Shown piece after piece: positions 1 to 7,781 of a stretch of 16,841 bases of DNA. The first letter of the stretch is position 1. Each line of letters starts with the position of its first letter. This DNA comes from CBDAQR01 sp965199055 (GTDB lineage: Bacteria; Pseudomonadota; Gammaproteobacteria; Pseudomonadales; Halieaceae), in contig CBDAQR010000009.1 of the NCBI GenBank assembly GCA_965199055.1, positions 1 through 16,841 of the forward strand, given 5' to 3'. The notes below the pieces were generated by a model. That model did no database searches. It was not told the DNA's origin and worked only from the letters and a program-made list of their open reading frames with translations. The position numbers and the translations under genes are program-made.

Positions 1-57
1 GGAAGAACGCTCATCACGCTGCCGTTTTCGCTGGTGCACTTCGGAGTGGCACGGGGG
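1..57 (-). mobile_element. End of a second IS30-family copy (truncated by window edge)
   Basis: Bases 1-57 are identical, 57 of 57, to the reverse complement of 12720-12776, the transposase-proximal end of the complete IS30 element further right. The terminal inverted repeat ends in the G-run at 53-57. The body of this copy, with its transposase on the minus strand, must lie left of the window. Its transposase-proximal end faces the same end of the copy at 12720, so the two are inverted relative to each other. Its TSD cannot be checked because the other end is not visible. Confidence 0.9.
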
Positions 58-58
58 A

Positions 59-262
59 TCCTTCGGATACATGAGGACTCTCGACCTTCCGTTGACAAAT
101 GGCCTGCCTCTGGGCGGTTCGGTGGTTGCGGATCCTCATAACCGCCTGATCGTTTTTGAACACCCGAAGTCAATCCTTGCGACCTTGATCAGGGATCCGA
201 TTGAGCGGATTCAGGATATATACGCTATTCTAACCGAACCGCAGCTGATTTGTCCTGATTGA
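59..262 (+). CDS. Unidentified coding remnant, possibly 5'-truncated by IS30
   Basis: The frame is open from the IS30 edge to a TGA at 260-262. The first in-frame ATG, at 71, would give 63 residues. The composition looks protein-like (for example VVADPHNRLIVFEHPKS), but I do not recognise the family. No clear ribosome binding site precedes the ATG. The frame is open right up to the IS30 end, so this may be the 3' end of a gene that was cut by IS30. It stops 7 bases before the IS21 element. It may be non-coding; low confidence. Confidence 0.3.
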   Translation, partial: SFGYMRTLDLPLTNGLPLGGSVVADPHNRLIVFEHPKSILATLIRDPIERIQDIYAILTEPQLICPD

Positions 263-263
263 A

Positions 264-269
264 AATGGC
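264..269. repeat. IS21 target-site duplication, left copy
   Basis: AATGGC abuts the left end of the IS21 element and recurs at 3125-3130. One further A (263 and 3124) also matches, so the boundary could shift by one base. Confidence 0.85.
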
Positions 270-365
270 TGCGGATTCCGATGAAGCCGGACACTGATTC
301 CGATCAATATCCGGTCACCCATTCCGATTTCATGCCGGACAGCATTCCGATTTGAAGCCGGACAC
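270..365. repeat. Left terminal repeat array of IS21 (four units)
   Basis: Four imperfect head-to-tail units lie at about 270-294, 295-318, 319-342 and 343-365. Each has the pattern ATTCCGAT...CCGGACAC. IS21-family elements are known to have multiple terminal repeats that bind the IstA transposase. The array is inverted relative to the one at 3029-3124. Confidence 0.9.
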
Positions 366-619
366 CTTGTGAAGATCACTGGGTCATAGTTGATGTTTGT
401 TTCAAGATGGTTTCGTAGTCAAGTTTCGGTGTGCTTTCCTCCTTTGATTGAGTTGCCTGATATTGCTCTTCGGCTTTTCGTCAAGCACGGCGCAGGCCGT
501 CCCGGTAGTCCACAGGAGGGACCCGCGCGCGACGCGAAGAGACCACCACGAGTCGATCGCAGCGGCGCGCGTGGGAGGTTCCTGTGGGCCCACTGGGGCG
601 GGCGTGAGGGTCATTCGGA

Positions 620-1396
620 TCACGCCGATTGCTCCGGATCATTTTGCTCGGCAGACGTTTCAGCGGTCAGGGGGCGCTGTTTTCGCATGCTCTCGCCGGA
701 CAGTTCGATGCGGTAGGCGTTGTGAACCAGCCTGTCCAGGATGGCATCGGCAATCGTTGGGTTCCCTATAATTTCATACCATCGATCTACCGGCACCTGG
801 CTGGTCACGATGGTCGAGCGGTGCTCGTAACGATCCTCGATGATTTCGAGCAGATCGCGCCGCTGATCGTCATTGAGCTTTTCGGGTCCCCAGTCATCGA
901 GAATGAGCAGATCGGTCCTGGCCAATTTTCTCAGTTCCCTGGCGTATCGCCCATCGGCCTTTGCAAGGGCGAGCGTTGCGAAGAGCCGGGGCGCACGATG
1001 ATAGGCGACGGACAGGTTCTCCCGACAAGCCTTGTATCCGAGGGCGCAGGCCAGCCAACTCTTTCCGACGCCGGCCGGGCCTGTCAGCAACAACCCATGA
1101 CGCTGGCGAATCCAGTCGCAGGTGGCGAGCTTGAGGAGGAGCGTGCGGTCGAGCCCGCGCTCGGCGCGGAAATCGACATCTTCGACCTGCGCGTCATGAC
1201 GCAGCTTGGCGGCACGGGCGCGCGCCTCGAACCGTTTCTGCTGGCGCAGTGTCGCTTCCTGCTCGAGAAGGATGGCAAGCCATTCACCATGGTCAAGGCT
1301 GCTGGCTTCCGGTTGGGCGGCGAGGTCCTGGAAGCCTTTGGCCATGCCGTGAAGGCCGAGTTCTATCAGCATGTCGAGGGTGGGATGTTTCAGCAT
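620..1396 (-). CDS. istB: IS21-family transposition helper ATPase IstB
   Basis: 258 residues. IstB is the AAA+ ATPase that assembles on target DNA and activates the IstA transposase. A Walker A motif, GPAGVGKS, lies at residues 106-113 and Walker B, LLILDDWG, at 163-170. The N-terminal region (MLKHPTLDML...) is typical of the family. I chose the ATG at 1396 because AAGGAG lies about 8 bases upstream and because it starts just 16 bases after the istA stop. A longer reading from 1441 would run into istA. The gene looks intact and of normal length for IstB. Confidence 0.95.
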   Translation of the reverse strand: MLKHPTLDMLIELGLHGMAKGFQDLAAQPEASSLDHGEWLAILLEQEATLRQQKRFEARARAAKLRHDAQVEDVDFRAERGLDRTLLLKLATCDWIRQRHGLLLTGPAGVGKSWLACALGYKACRENLSVAYHRAPRLFATLALAKADGRYARELRKLARTDLLILDDWGPEKLNDDQRRDLLEIIEDRYEHRSTIVTSQVPVDRWYEIIGNPTIADAILDRLVHNAYRIELSGESMRKQRPLTAETSAEQNDPEQSA

Positions 1397-1412
1397 GGTT
1401 TTGGTCTCCTTC

Positions 1413-2957
1413 TCAGTGGAAATAGCCGGGACCGCGCACATTGGCGTGATCCTTGATGGAACCGGCCCCGGTGGTGGTTGGGCGCGGTTTTTTGTAGTTG
1501 GCGATGAGGGCTTTGATGCTCTTGCAGGTCAGGCCGCCGATTTCGACGGCACGCGCCGAGACCGCTTCGGCTCGTTCATTGCTGAGTTCGCGATAAAGAC
1601 GCAGCACGCCCAGGCAGGTTCGAAAGCTCTGTTCGGGATGCCGTCGGCTCGCCAGGATGGCGACAATCAACCCTTCAGTCTGCGGCCCGATGGAGGCTGC
1701 CCATTTGCGGAACCGTTCCGGCGACCACTCGGCATACTTGCGATGGGAACTGGGCATATGGTCGGGGTTTGTCCCGTAGCGGCGACCGCCATACCGACGC
1801 TGATGGACAGCAATGCGTTTGCCGCGGTGGAATATCTCGATCATCTTCTGCGTTGCACGGATATCGACCTGTTGGCGGATGAGATCGTGCGGCACGGAAT
1901 AGAAGAAGGTCTTGAACTCGACATGGTAGTCGGTGGCCACACGGGCCAGACGCCATTCGGCGAATTCGTAATCCTCGGCCGGAAGGCTTGCCAGCGCCGG
2001 AGCTTCGACCGTTTCGAAGAGATGGCGGCGGCTGACGCCGAGACGACGTATGACATGGTTGTTGATGCGCTCGACCGCCTCTTTGATCGCAGCGTTGGCC
2101 TCGGCCAGCGAGAAGAAGGTCACGTTGCGTAGGCGCCCGAGAATGCAGCTCTGGGCAAACCGGACCCCGTTCTCCACGACAGCCTTGTCCTTCGGGCGCC
2201 GGGGCCGGGTCGGCAGTACTCCCACGCCGTAATGGGAGGCCATCATTCCATAGCTGCGGTTGATCTCCGGATCGTAGAACGAAGCGCGACTGACGCCGCT
2301 CTTGAGGTTGTCGGGTACGATGAGGCGTACAACGCCGCCAAAGAAACGAAACATGCGCACGTGGGAACCGATCCAGTCCGGCAGCGTCTGCGTCCATGTC
2401 GCCTCCGCGTAGGTGTAACCGGAAGCGCCCAGAACCGCCACGAAGATCTCTGCCTCACGGATCTCGCCTGTCGACGGATCGACGATGGCGATCTTCTTGC
2501 CCGAGTAGTCGACGAAAACCTTGTCTCCGGCGATATGCTCCTGGCGCATCGACGGCGAAAGGCGCCGCTCAAAATTGCGGTAAAGTTCACAGAAACGGCT
2601 GTAGCCGTAACCATCGGGATGAACCGCCCGATACTCCTCCCACAGAATGAGCAGCGTGACGCCGGGCTTCTTTAGCTCTGTTGCCAGTTGCGCCCAGTTC
2701 GGCTCCGGCCGGCGCCTATAACCTTGTTTGACACCGGGACCGCGTGGGGAAAACAGCTTGTTCGCCAGCACGTCATCCGTGAGATCACCCGTCAACGGCC
2801 AACTCAATCCAGCCGCAGCTGCGCGCTTCAAATTATCCTGTACGGTGCTGCGCGCTATGCCGAGCATCTCCGCGATCTCTCGGATGCTCGTTCCATCTGC
2901 TGCAAGGCGCAGCATGTATCGTAATTGTCTCATAGTCAGCGTTCTCGTTGCTGGCAT
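1413..2957 (-). CDS. istA: IS21-family transposase IstA
   Basis: 514 residues, the DDE transposase of the element. An N-terminal helix-turn-helix lies at about residues 20-45 (GTSIREIAEMLGIARSTVQ). The catalytic core follows: D150 (VFVDYSG), D216 (LIVPDNLKSG) and E262 (KAVVENGVRF), in the expected order. I chose the ATG at 2957 because AAGGAA lies about 7 bases upstream; the ATG at 2993 lacks such a site. It is followed by istB with a 16-base gap, the usual istAB arrangement. No frameshift or missing catalytic residue is seen. Confidence 0.95.
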   Translation of the reverse strand: MPATRTLTMRQLRYMLRLAADGTSIREIAEMLGIARSTVQDNLKRAAAAGLSWPLTGDLTDDVLANKLFSPRGPGVKQGYRRRPEPNWAQLATELKKPGVTLLILWEEYRAVHPDGYGYSRFCELYRNFERRLSPSMRQEHIAGDKVFVDYSGKKIAIVDPSTGEIREAEIFVAVLGASGYTYAEATWTQTLPDWIGSHVRMFRFFGGVVRLIVPDNLKSGVSRASFYDPEINRSYGMMASHYGVGVLPTRPRRPKDKAVVENGVRFAQSCILGRLRNVTFFSLAEANAAIKEAVERINNHVIRRLGVSRRHLFETVEAPALASLPAEDYEFAEWRLARVATDYHVEFKTFFYSVPHDLIRQQVDIRATQKMIEIFHRGKRIAVHQRRYGGRRYGTNPDHMPSSHRKYAEWSPERFRKWAASIGPQTEGLIVAILASRRHPEQSFRTCLGVLRLYRELSNERAEAVSARAVEIGGLTCKSIKALIANYKKPRPTTTGAGSIKDHANVRGPGYFH

Positions 2958-3028
2958 CACATGTTCCTTTTTGAAAAGGCGCGTGATGCCCAAGGGGCTG
3001 ACCCGAGGCGATCTTCAACTGTGTAAAA

Positions 3029-3124
3029 GTGTCCGGATAATTATCGGAATGGTGTCCGGCTTCAAATCGGAATGGTGTCCGGCTTCAAGCCGGAATGCCC
3101 GTCCGGTTTCAATCGGAATCTGCA
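3029..3124. repeat. Right terminal repeat array of IS21 (four units)
   Basis: Four units of GTGTCCGG...CGGAATG type lie at about 3029-3051, 3052-3074, 3075-3098 and 3099-3124. They are inverted relative to the left array. Units 2 and 3 are nearly identical; the terminal unit is the most diverged. Confidence 0.9.
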
Positions 3125-3130
3125 AATGGC
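3125..3130. repeat. IS21 target-site duplication, right copy
   Basis: AATGGC, matching 264-269. From here to 3266, downstream of the toxin-like gene, I see no convincing gene. Confidence 0.85.
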
Positions 3131-3875
3131 ACCCTTTGTTGTTATTTTTGGCTGGCCTCGGTGCAATATTAGCGCCAGATTACTCGTTTCCGGGAAGCTA
3201 GAGCGGGTGTCGTAAAAGCAGCAGGGCGTCCGGGTTCTGCCGTGGGGAGCTAACCACTACCGGGGTCTATTTTCTTTCCCAGAGCAGTTTCGCACCATTT
3301 TTGTTGAGTGCGCGGTACACAGACGTGCGATGTTCTCTTTTCGCATTGCGAGCAGTATCCATGAAGCCGGTAGTAACTCCATAATAGGCGTCATCGCCGG
3401 GAACGAGCTCAACGATACCGTAACGGTTTTGGCCACCATGTTTCACAAGCATAAGCCTGCCATTTGCCTGTTGTAGAACCGCATCGTAGTTGCGGGCGAC
3501 GTCCTCAATCATTTCGAGACCGTCTTCATAACCGAGCTTTCTTGCCGCCTCATGCCGCTCGTCAGAAATGTGAAGTGCTCCATACCCATCCTTCCCAGCT
3601 TCGCCTCTCTCAAGTCTTATGAAGCCTTCAGGCAAAGAGCCATCGCTGGCACTGGTGACCTCTTTTCCAATTCTGCCGAACTCAATTGTTCCATCAGACG
3701 CTGTAACAAAATCCCGCCCTCCATGGTTGATTACCCGTCGAGGCCGTTTTCCGTTACCGCCTCCACCCATCCGGATGACATTTGGATCCCGGGCCAGTTT
3801 GCCAGTGGCGCCTGCAGTCAGGATACTGGAACCGAGAGTATTTCCTGCGAAACCGGTAGCCCTTTTGATCAGCCC

Positions 3876-3885
3876 CTCTTGGTAT
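3876..3885. repeat. ISAs1 target-site duplication, left copy
   Basis: CTCTTGGTAT, repeated exactly at 5134-5143. Ten bases fits the 8-10 bp duplications of the family. Confidence 0.95.
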
Positions 3886-5133
3886 CAGGGGAATCGGGTG
3901 ATTTTTTTACGCAGCAATCACCTGTGTTAGGAAGTCCTCATCCCATGCCGCCATATGTCGCTTGAGGCGCATGCTCTCTTTTCCGGCAGCGGCGCGCAAC
4001 AGGTTTGAAGCAATGTGTTTTACGGTGGTGAAATTGGCCGGCGCATTGCGTTTTCGGATGCGACATTCATCATCCCGGAACACCATATCCATGACCCAGT
4101 GCAAACTATTTTCTATGGCCCAGTGCGCGCGAACGATTTCGTTGAACCGCTTGGCCGTGGCGGTGACCGAGGCGATGTAGAGCCGCCTTTCGTACTCAAC
4201 TTTTTCACCGATCTCGCGTCTGGATTCCACCATGATGATGCACTTTAGACCGGGCCATTCATGCTGTTCATGCAGCCAGTCGATATCACTCACAACCCGA
4301 CAGGTTCGCGTTTCAATCCGACCGTGTGACTTCTCGATCGTTTCATGGGTGTCAACGTCTATGTCTCTGAAATCACACGCACTCTGCTCCTCGAAATAAA
4401 GCGCGACGTCGTCATGCAGGCTGTCCTGATTGCCTTTCAGTGCCAGAACGTAGTCGGCCTGTTTTTCGAGTATCCTGGCGGCGATGGCACGCTGGCACCC
4501 CATCGCGTCAATGGTCACGATGGCCCCGTTGAGCGTCAGCAGATCAAGCAGTTTTGGGATCGCGGTAATCTCGTTGGATTTGTCCGTGACTTTCTTCTGG
4601 CCGAGCACAAGTCGCTGGTTTGCGCTGAAGGCAGAGATCATGTGAATGGCTCCCTTGCGACCGGCCTGCTGATAAGAACGCCGCAGTGTTTTGCCATCGA
4701 CTGCAACGACGTCATCGCAACATCCCGTAATTGAAGAAACCCAGGAAATGAAGCAGTTCTGAAACTGCTCCGCATCAAGCACCGAGAACACATCACCCAA
4801 CTGATCATGACTGGGTGTTCCATTCTTGAAGGGACGAAACCGACGCAGGAAATCGAGCTTCTTGTCGCCGAATTTCGCAATCTCCACCCAACAATTGGCC
4901 CCGGCCAGGACCGCACAGAGTACAAGCAGCAGGATTTCATCCAGCGGATACTCCACCTTTACCTGCTGGCGGGGGTCGGTCAGAAGTGAGAAATGTTCAA
5001 TAAAGCCAACGATTTGTTCGTTTTCCAGCGCAGTATTTGCCATCGTCTGTTCTCCGAAATGGCCGAATCAATTTCACGCCAGCGATTCAGAAGCCCATCA
5101 TATTGTCACGCGTTTTTTCACCCGATTGCCCTG
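3886..5133 (-). mobile_element. ISAs1-family insertion sequence, complete
   Basis: This 1248-bp element has ends CAGGGGAATCGGGTGA (left) and, on the other strand from 5133, CAGGGCAATCGGGTGA. These are terminal inverted repeats with one mismatch in 16. A 10-bp direct duplication, CTCTTGGTAT, flanks it. It holds one intact transposase on the minus strand. It lies inside, and in the same orientation as, the phage-like gene 5469-3267. Confidence 0.95.
3907..5043 (-). CDS. ISAs1-family transposase
   Basis: 378 residues, close to the usual length of the family. The DDE catalytic residues are D116 in VAVDGKTLRRS, D179 in VTIDAMGCQ and E311 in AHWAIENSLHWVMDM. The motif DGKTLRRS and the C-terminal IENSLHW...FREDEC-like block (here FRDDECRIR) are hallmarks of this family. 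GGAG lies about 8 bases upstream of the ATG at 5043. It ends with TAA at 3907-3909, 21 bases inside the left inverted repeat. No defect is seen, so the element may be mobile. Confidence 0.95.
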   Translation of the reverse strand: MANTALENEQIVGFIEHFSLLTDPRQQVKVEYPLDEILLLVLCAVLAGANCWVEIAKFGDKKLDFLRRFRPFKNGTPSHDQLGDVFSVLDAEQFQNCFISWVSSITGCCDDVVAVDGKTLRRSYQQAGRKGAIHMISAFSANQRLVLGQKKVTDKSNEITAIPKLLDLLTLNGAIVTIDAMGCQRAIAARILEKQADYVLALKGNQDSLHDDVALYFEEQSACDFRDIDVDTHETIEKSHGRIETRTCRVVSDIDWLHEQHEWPGLKCIIMVESRREIGEKVEYERRLYIASVTATAKRFNEIVRAHWAIENSLHWVMDMVFRDDECRIRKRNAPANFTTVKHIASNLLRAAAGKESMRLKRHMAAWDEDFLTQVIAA

Positions 5134-5143
5134 CTCTTGGTAT
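5134..5143. repeat. ISAs1 target-site duplication, right copy
   Basis: CTCTTGGTAT, identical to 3876-3885. On the minus strand these bases encode part of LAYQE of the interrupted gene. Confidence 0.95.
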
Positions 5144-5592
5144 GCCAGCCGGTTCCCAATGAGCTTGCCATCCTGGTAGACATTGTACCCATCATCTTCC
5201 GTGATGCCGGGTGTTCCCGGCGCGGGCAGGCTGTACTTGCCGCTTAGGACATCTCCCGGCAACGTCACCCAGTCCACCGTATCGTCAACAATCTGCTTTC
5301 CCACATTCGAGAATGCATTCATGATTGAGCCAGGAAGCGGACTGTCTGGTATCCTTTCGATGTAAGGCTTGCGCCTGGGCGGTTCTGTAGATGATCGAAC
5401 GTCCGCTAATAGGCCGGGCAGCTGTTTACGCAATAGGGTTTCTACAAGCGCCCGTTGGGTGCCATCCATGGCGGGTACTCCTCGGTTTCTGCCAGATTGC
5501 GGGTGGTGCAGCCATGCCGGACTTCAGAAAGTTCCTGAAGGTATGCGGCCAGTACTGCTGTGCGTATTTGGAGGTCCTACCCCTGGGACCCC

Positions 5593-5700
5593 TTAGGTTC
5601 GTGGGCCCGCAGTTTCGACGATCTCGAACATGATTCGTGTCTTGACGAGCTCGCCATCGAAACAATCAACAAGAAGACAGGTAACGTCTACTTGGCCATT
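5593..5700 (-). pseudogene. C-terminal remnant related to the gene at 7457-5737
   Basis: A 35-codon open frame ends with TAA at 5593-5595 and encodes FDGELVKTRIMFEIVETAGPRT at its end. The upstream gene (7457-5737) encodes TDGELVKTRIAFEIVDPVGP. The DNA of 5615-5659 matches 7186-7230 at 41 of 45 bases. Upstream of the match, similarity stops and no start codon is evident. I read it as the tail of a tandem paralogue that lost its 5' part by deletion or recombination. It lies about 120 bases ahead of the toxin-like gene on the same strand. It could instead be a repeat from a partial duplication. Confidence 0.5.
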
Positions 5701-5751
5701 TTATGCTTCAGATGCTCACAAAAATCCGCGGCTCCGTTACGTTTCGGGCGG

Positions 5752-5760
5752 CGCAATCTC
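5752..5760. repeat. IS256 target-site duplication, left copy
   Basis: CGCAATCTC, repeated exactly at 7146-7154. Nine bases fits the 8-9 bp duplications of the family. Confidence 0.9.
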
Positions 5761-7145
5761 GAGCTATGAGTGAATCTGGTGTCCGGGCGATTTGAATGAC
5801 GGCGGTGCATCTGGTTGGAATGGCGTTGCCAAACATCCAGCCAACCGTTCAAGGACGCACCACCATGCACGACGCTACCATCATTGATTTCACTGGTCGA
5901 GATGCGGTCACAGACCCACTGACTGATCTTCTGCGCAAGGGCGCTCGGGATTTGCTGCAGGCAGCCATCGAGGCTGAGCGCGACGCCTTTCTCGCTGAAT
6001 TTGCAGAACGGCGAACAACCGATGGCCGCTCGGCTGTTGTTGGCAGTGGCTACCATCCAGAGCGCGCCGTTCAAACCGGGATCGGGCCAGTCACGGTCAA
6101 AGTCCCGAAGGTCCGAGCGAAGGACGGCAAGCCTGTTACGTTCCGCTCTGCCCTTGTGCCGCCCTACGTGCGCAAGGCTAAATCCATCGAAGTCGCACTG
6201 CCCTGGCTGTATCTGAAGGGCATCTCCACGGGCGAAATGGGCGCGGCGCTCAAAATGCTACTTGGCCCTGAGGCCACCGGATTTTCTGCCAAGACCATTT
6301 CGCGCCTGAAGAGCCAATGGGCAGCAGAGTACGACGACTGGCGCAAGGCCGATCTGAGCCGAGACGAATGGGTCTATGTCTGGGCGGATGGCATTTACAG
6401 CGTGTTGCGCGGCTCTGATGACCGGCTCTGCGTGCTCGTTGTCATTGGCGTTAACGCACGGGGCGAGAAGCATTTTCTTGCCATCGAAGACGGTGTTCGC
6501 GAAAGCACGCAAAGCTGGCGCGAAGTGCTTCTCGGCCTCAAGGCACGTGGGCTCGCCGCTCCGAAATTGGCCACCGGCGACGGGGCCATGGGGTTCTGGG
6601 CCGCGTTGGAGGAGGTTTTTCCGACGACGTGCCAACAGCGGTGCTGGGTGCATAAGACCGGCAACGTGCTGAACTACCTCCCCAAGCGGACCCAGCCCAA
6701 GGCCAAGAAGATGCTGCACGACATTTGGCAGGCCGAGACACGCGCGGACGCGCACGAGGCATTCGATCTGTTCATCAAGACCTTCGAGGCAAAATACCCC
6801 AAGACCACCGAATGTCTGATCAAGGACCGCGACGAATTGCTGACCTTCTACGACTTCCCGGCTCAGCATTGGCAGAGCATTCGCACGTCAAACCCGATCG
6901 AAAGCGCCTTTGCCACCATCCGTCACCGGACCAAACGGACCAAAGGCTGCCTCAGCCGCGACGGCCTGCTGCACATGATGTTCAAGCTCGGCCAATGCGC
7001 AGAAAAAAGCTGGCGCAAACTGCGCGGCTTTGCTCACCTCGCCGAGGTCTTCCAGGGCGTCAATTTCGTCAACGGCATCAAGACATCAAACCAGGATCAA
7101 GCCGCCGCATGAGGAGCGCTTGGACACCAGATTTGACAATAGCTC
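5761..7145 (+). mobile_element. IS256-family insertion sequence, complete
   Basis: This 1385-bp element begins GAGCTATGAGTGAATCTGG and, read from 7145 on the other strand, GAGCTATTGTCAAATCTGG. Both continue TGTCC, so the inverted repeats are about 24 bp with a variable 5-base patch. The flanks carry the 9-bp duplication CGCAATCTC. It holds one intact transposase on the plus strand, opposite to the gene it interrupts. Confidence 0.93.
5865..7112 (+). CDS. IS256-family (mutator-type) transposase
   Basis: 415 residues, normal for the family. The catalytic triad is D175 (YVWADGIYS), D239 (LATGDGAMGFW) and E346 (TSNPIESAFATIRHRT). The C...H block between the second Asp and Glu, CQQRCWVHK at 256-264, and the C-terminal RTKRTKGCLSRD segment are typical. 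I chose the ATG at 5865 because AAGGA lies about 9 bases upstream; the frame is open back to 5796 but lacks a site there. Intact and presumably functional. Confidence 0.95.
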   Translation: MHDATIIDFTGRDAVTDPLTDLLRKGARDLLQAAIEAERDAFLAEFAERRTTDGRSAVVGSGYHPERAVQTGIGPVTVKVPKVRAKDGKPVTFRSALVPPYVRKAKSIEVALPWLYLKGISTGEMGAALKMLLGPEATGFSAKTISRLKSQWAAEYDDWRKADLSRDEWVYVWADGIYSVLRGSDDRLCVLVVIGVNARGEKHFLAIEDGVRESTQSWREVLLGLKARGLAAPKLATGDGAMGFWAALEEVFPTTCQQRCWVHKTGNVLNYLPKRTQPKAKKMLHDIWQAETRADAHEAFDLFIKTFEAKYPKTTECLIKDRDELLTFYDFPAQHWQSIRTSNPIESAFATIRHRTKRTKGCLSRDGLLHMMFKLGQCAEKSWRKLRGFAHLAEVFQGVNFVNGIKTSNQDQAAA

Positions 7146-7154
7146 CGCAATCTC
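7146..7154. repeat. IS256 target-site duplication, right copy
   Basis: CGCAATCTC, identical to 5752-5760. On the minus strand it encodes part of SEIA in the interrupted phage-like gene. Confidence 0.9.
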
Positions 7155-7457
7155 ACTTGGAATCTGGCATCTCGGGCCAACGGGATCGACGATCTCGAAC
7201 GCGATCCTTGTCTTGACGAGCTCGCCATCGGTACCGGTCAATTGCATCGGCAGCACCTTTCCCAGAAGCGTTAGAAACGCACTAGGGTGCTTCTCCGCCT
7301 GCCGTCTCAAATATTCTACGAGGTCCCCATCTCCAGCACGAATAGCGGCTTGCACCACCGCGTCACGCAACAGAGGTGCCGACAATTCTTCAGTGATTGC
7401 CGGCACCTGGACGGTTTCGTCGTCGCGCCCCCCGACCAGCGGGATCTTGGTCATCAT

Positions 7458-7781
7458 TTATCAAATTGTCCTTTGAGTTCGACACCCACGAAACAAGCAA
7501 AACTCAAGCGCACAACAAAACCGGATCGAATGCCGGTGCCGATGCTCCGATTGAGGAAAAGCGAATTCAGGAGTTGTTTGCTGCGAGAGCACGCACCGCG
7601 CCACGCTAGCGATGCTATTTGAACAATAGGACGTTTTCGGTCAGCATCATAGCCTAGACCCTGACTGCACCAAGCCTATGCAGGTGTTGGTGCATCAACC
7701 CGCTGCTTTTGAACGCCTAATCCGTATCTGGCCGATCTGCGAACTGTTCGGGTGGTCTCCCGGATCGAGACAGCAGCTCTG
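7458..7781. other. Gene-poor boundary between phage-like debris and chromosomal genes
   Basis: About 324 bases with no convincing gene. A plus-strand frame ending with TAG at 7607-7609 encodes a polar tail (IEEKRIQELFAARARTAPR). It has no credible start or ribosome binding site and overlaps the start of the minus-strand phage-like gene; it may be a decayed 3' end. A hairpin lies at 7666-7694. No tRNA or clear attachment repeat is visible here, although this is where the character of the genes changes. Confidence 0.5.
7666..7694. terminator. Stem-loop downstream of the PEP mutase-like gene
   Basis: TGCACCAA at 7666-7673 pairs perfectly with TTGGTGCA at 7687-7694 around a 13-base loop. It lies about 90 bases past the stop of the minus-strand gene at 7782. 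No U-run follows on that strand, so its role as a terminator is a guess. Confidence 0.3.

Larger units (their letters stand above)
270..3124 (-). mobile_element. IS21-family insertion sequence, complete
   Basis: This 2855-bp element carries istA and istB on the minus strand. The ends are TGCGGATTCCGAT at 270 and, read inward from 3124 on the other strand, TGCAGATTCCGAT. The flanks carry a 6-bp direct duplication, AATGGC, at 264-269 and 3125-3130, consistent with the 4-8 bp duplications of this family. Each end holds four tandem copies of a roughly 24-bp unit. Both genes are intact, so the element may be active. The 254 bases between the left repeat array and the istB stop hold no convincing gene. 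Confidence 0.95.
3267..5469 (-). pseudogene. Phage-like protein with C-terminal nuclease/toxin-like domain, split by ISAs1
   Basis: The gene starts at the ATG at 5469 (GAGGAG about 8 bases upstream). It reads 112 codons to 5134, is broken by ISAs1, then resumes in the same frame at 3875 and ends with TAG at 3267-3269. Without the IS and one TSD copy the protein is 314 residues. Residues 113-140 form a glycine/alanine-rich stretch after LAYQEG. The last ~110 residues include GALHISDERH (H214, H220), a helical segment, VKHGGQNRYGIVEL, YYGVTTGF and LLWERK. That layout resembles phage-encoded barnase/EndoU/ColicinE5/RelE-like nuclease domains; this is pattern recall, not a database hit. As it stands, the 5' part stops inside the IS after 123 residues. 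The 3' part could only be made from an internal start such as the ATG at 3770. Function of the N-terminal half is unknown. Confidence 0.75.
5737..7457 (-). pseudogene. Phage-like small protein split by IS256
   Basis: The gene starts at the ATG pair at 7457 (AAAGGA about 9 bases upstream) and reads 101 codons to 7155. It is interrupted by IS256 and resumes from 5760 to a TAA at 5737-5739. The restored product is 108 residues, with helices around APLLRDAVVQAAIRAG and a KHPSAFLTLLGKVLPMQ segment, ending in PPET. Short proteins with this LREA...P..F..LLGKVLP pattern occur in rhizobial prophages near terminase genes; I recall the pattern but cannot name the family with certainty. At present the frame runs into the IS and stops at 7086, giving 123 residues with a foreign tail of about 20. 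Most of the protein is still encoded, so partial function is possible. Confidence 0.65.

Noticed and set aside
270..365. Short regular repeats resembling a CRISPR-like array (also 3029-3124)
   Set aside because: Units are head-to-tail without spacers, are mirrored at the other end of the IS21 element, and are explained as its terminal repeats.
629..2132. Long plus-strand open frames of 275 and 253 residues (629-1456, 1371-2132)
   Set aside because: They are antisense to istB and istA, which carry clear motifs; no ribosome binding sites or recognisable domains on this strand.
6258..6869. 203-residue minus-strand open frame inside IS256
   Set aside because: It is a shadow of the intact transposase reading frame, whose catalytic motifs are all present.
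7458..7781. tRNA or phage attachment site at the edge of the phage-like region
   Set aside because: No cloverleaf-like sequence or direct repeat pair was seen; only one hairpin without a T-run.
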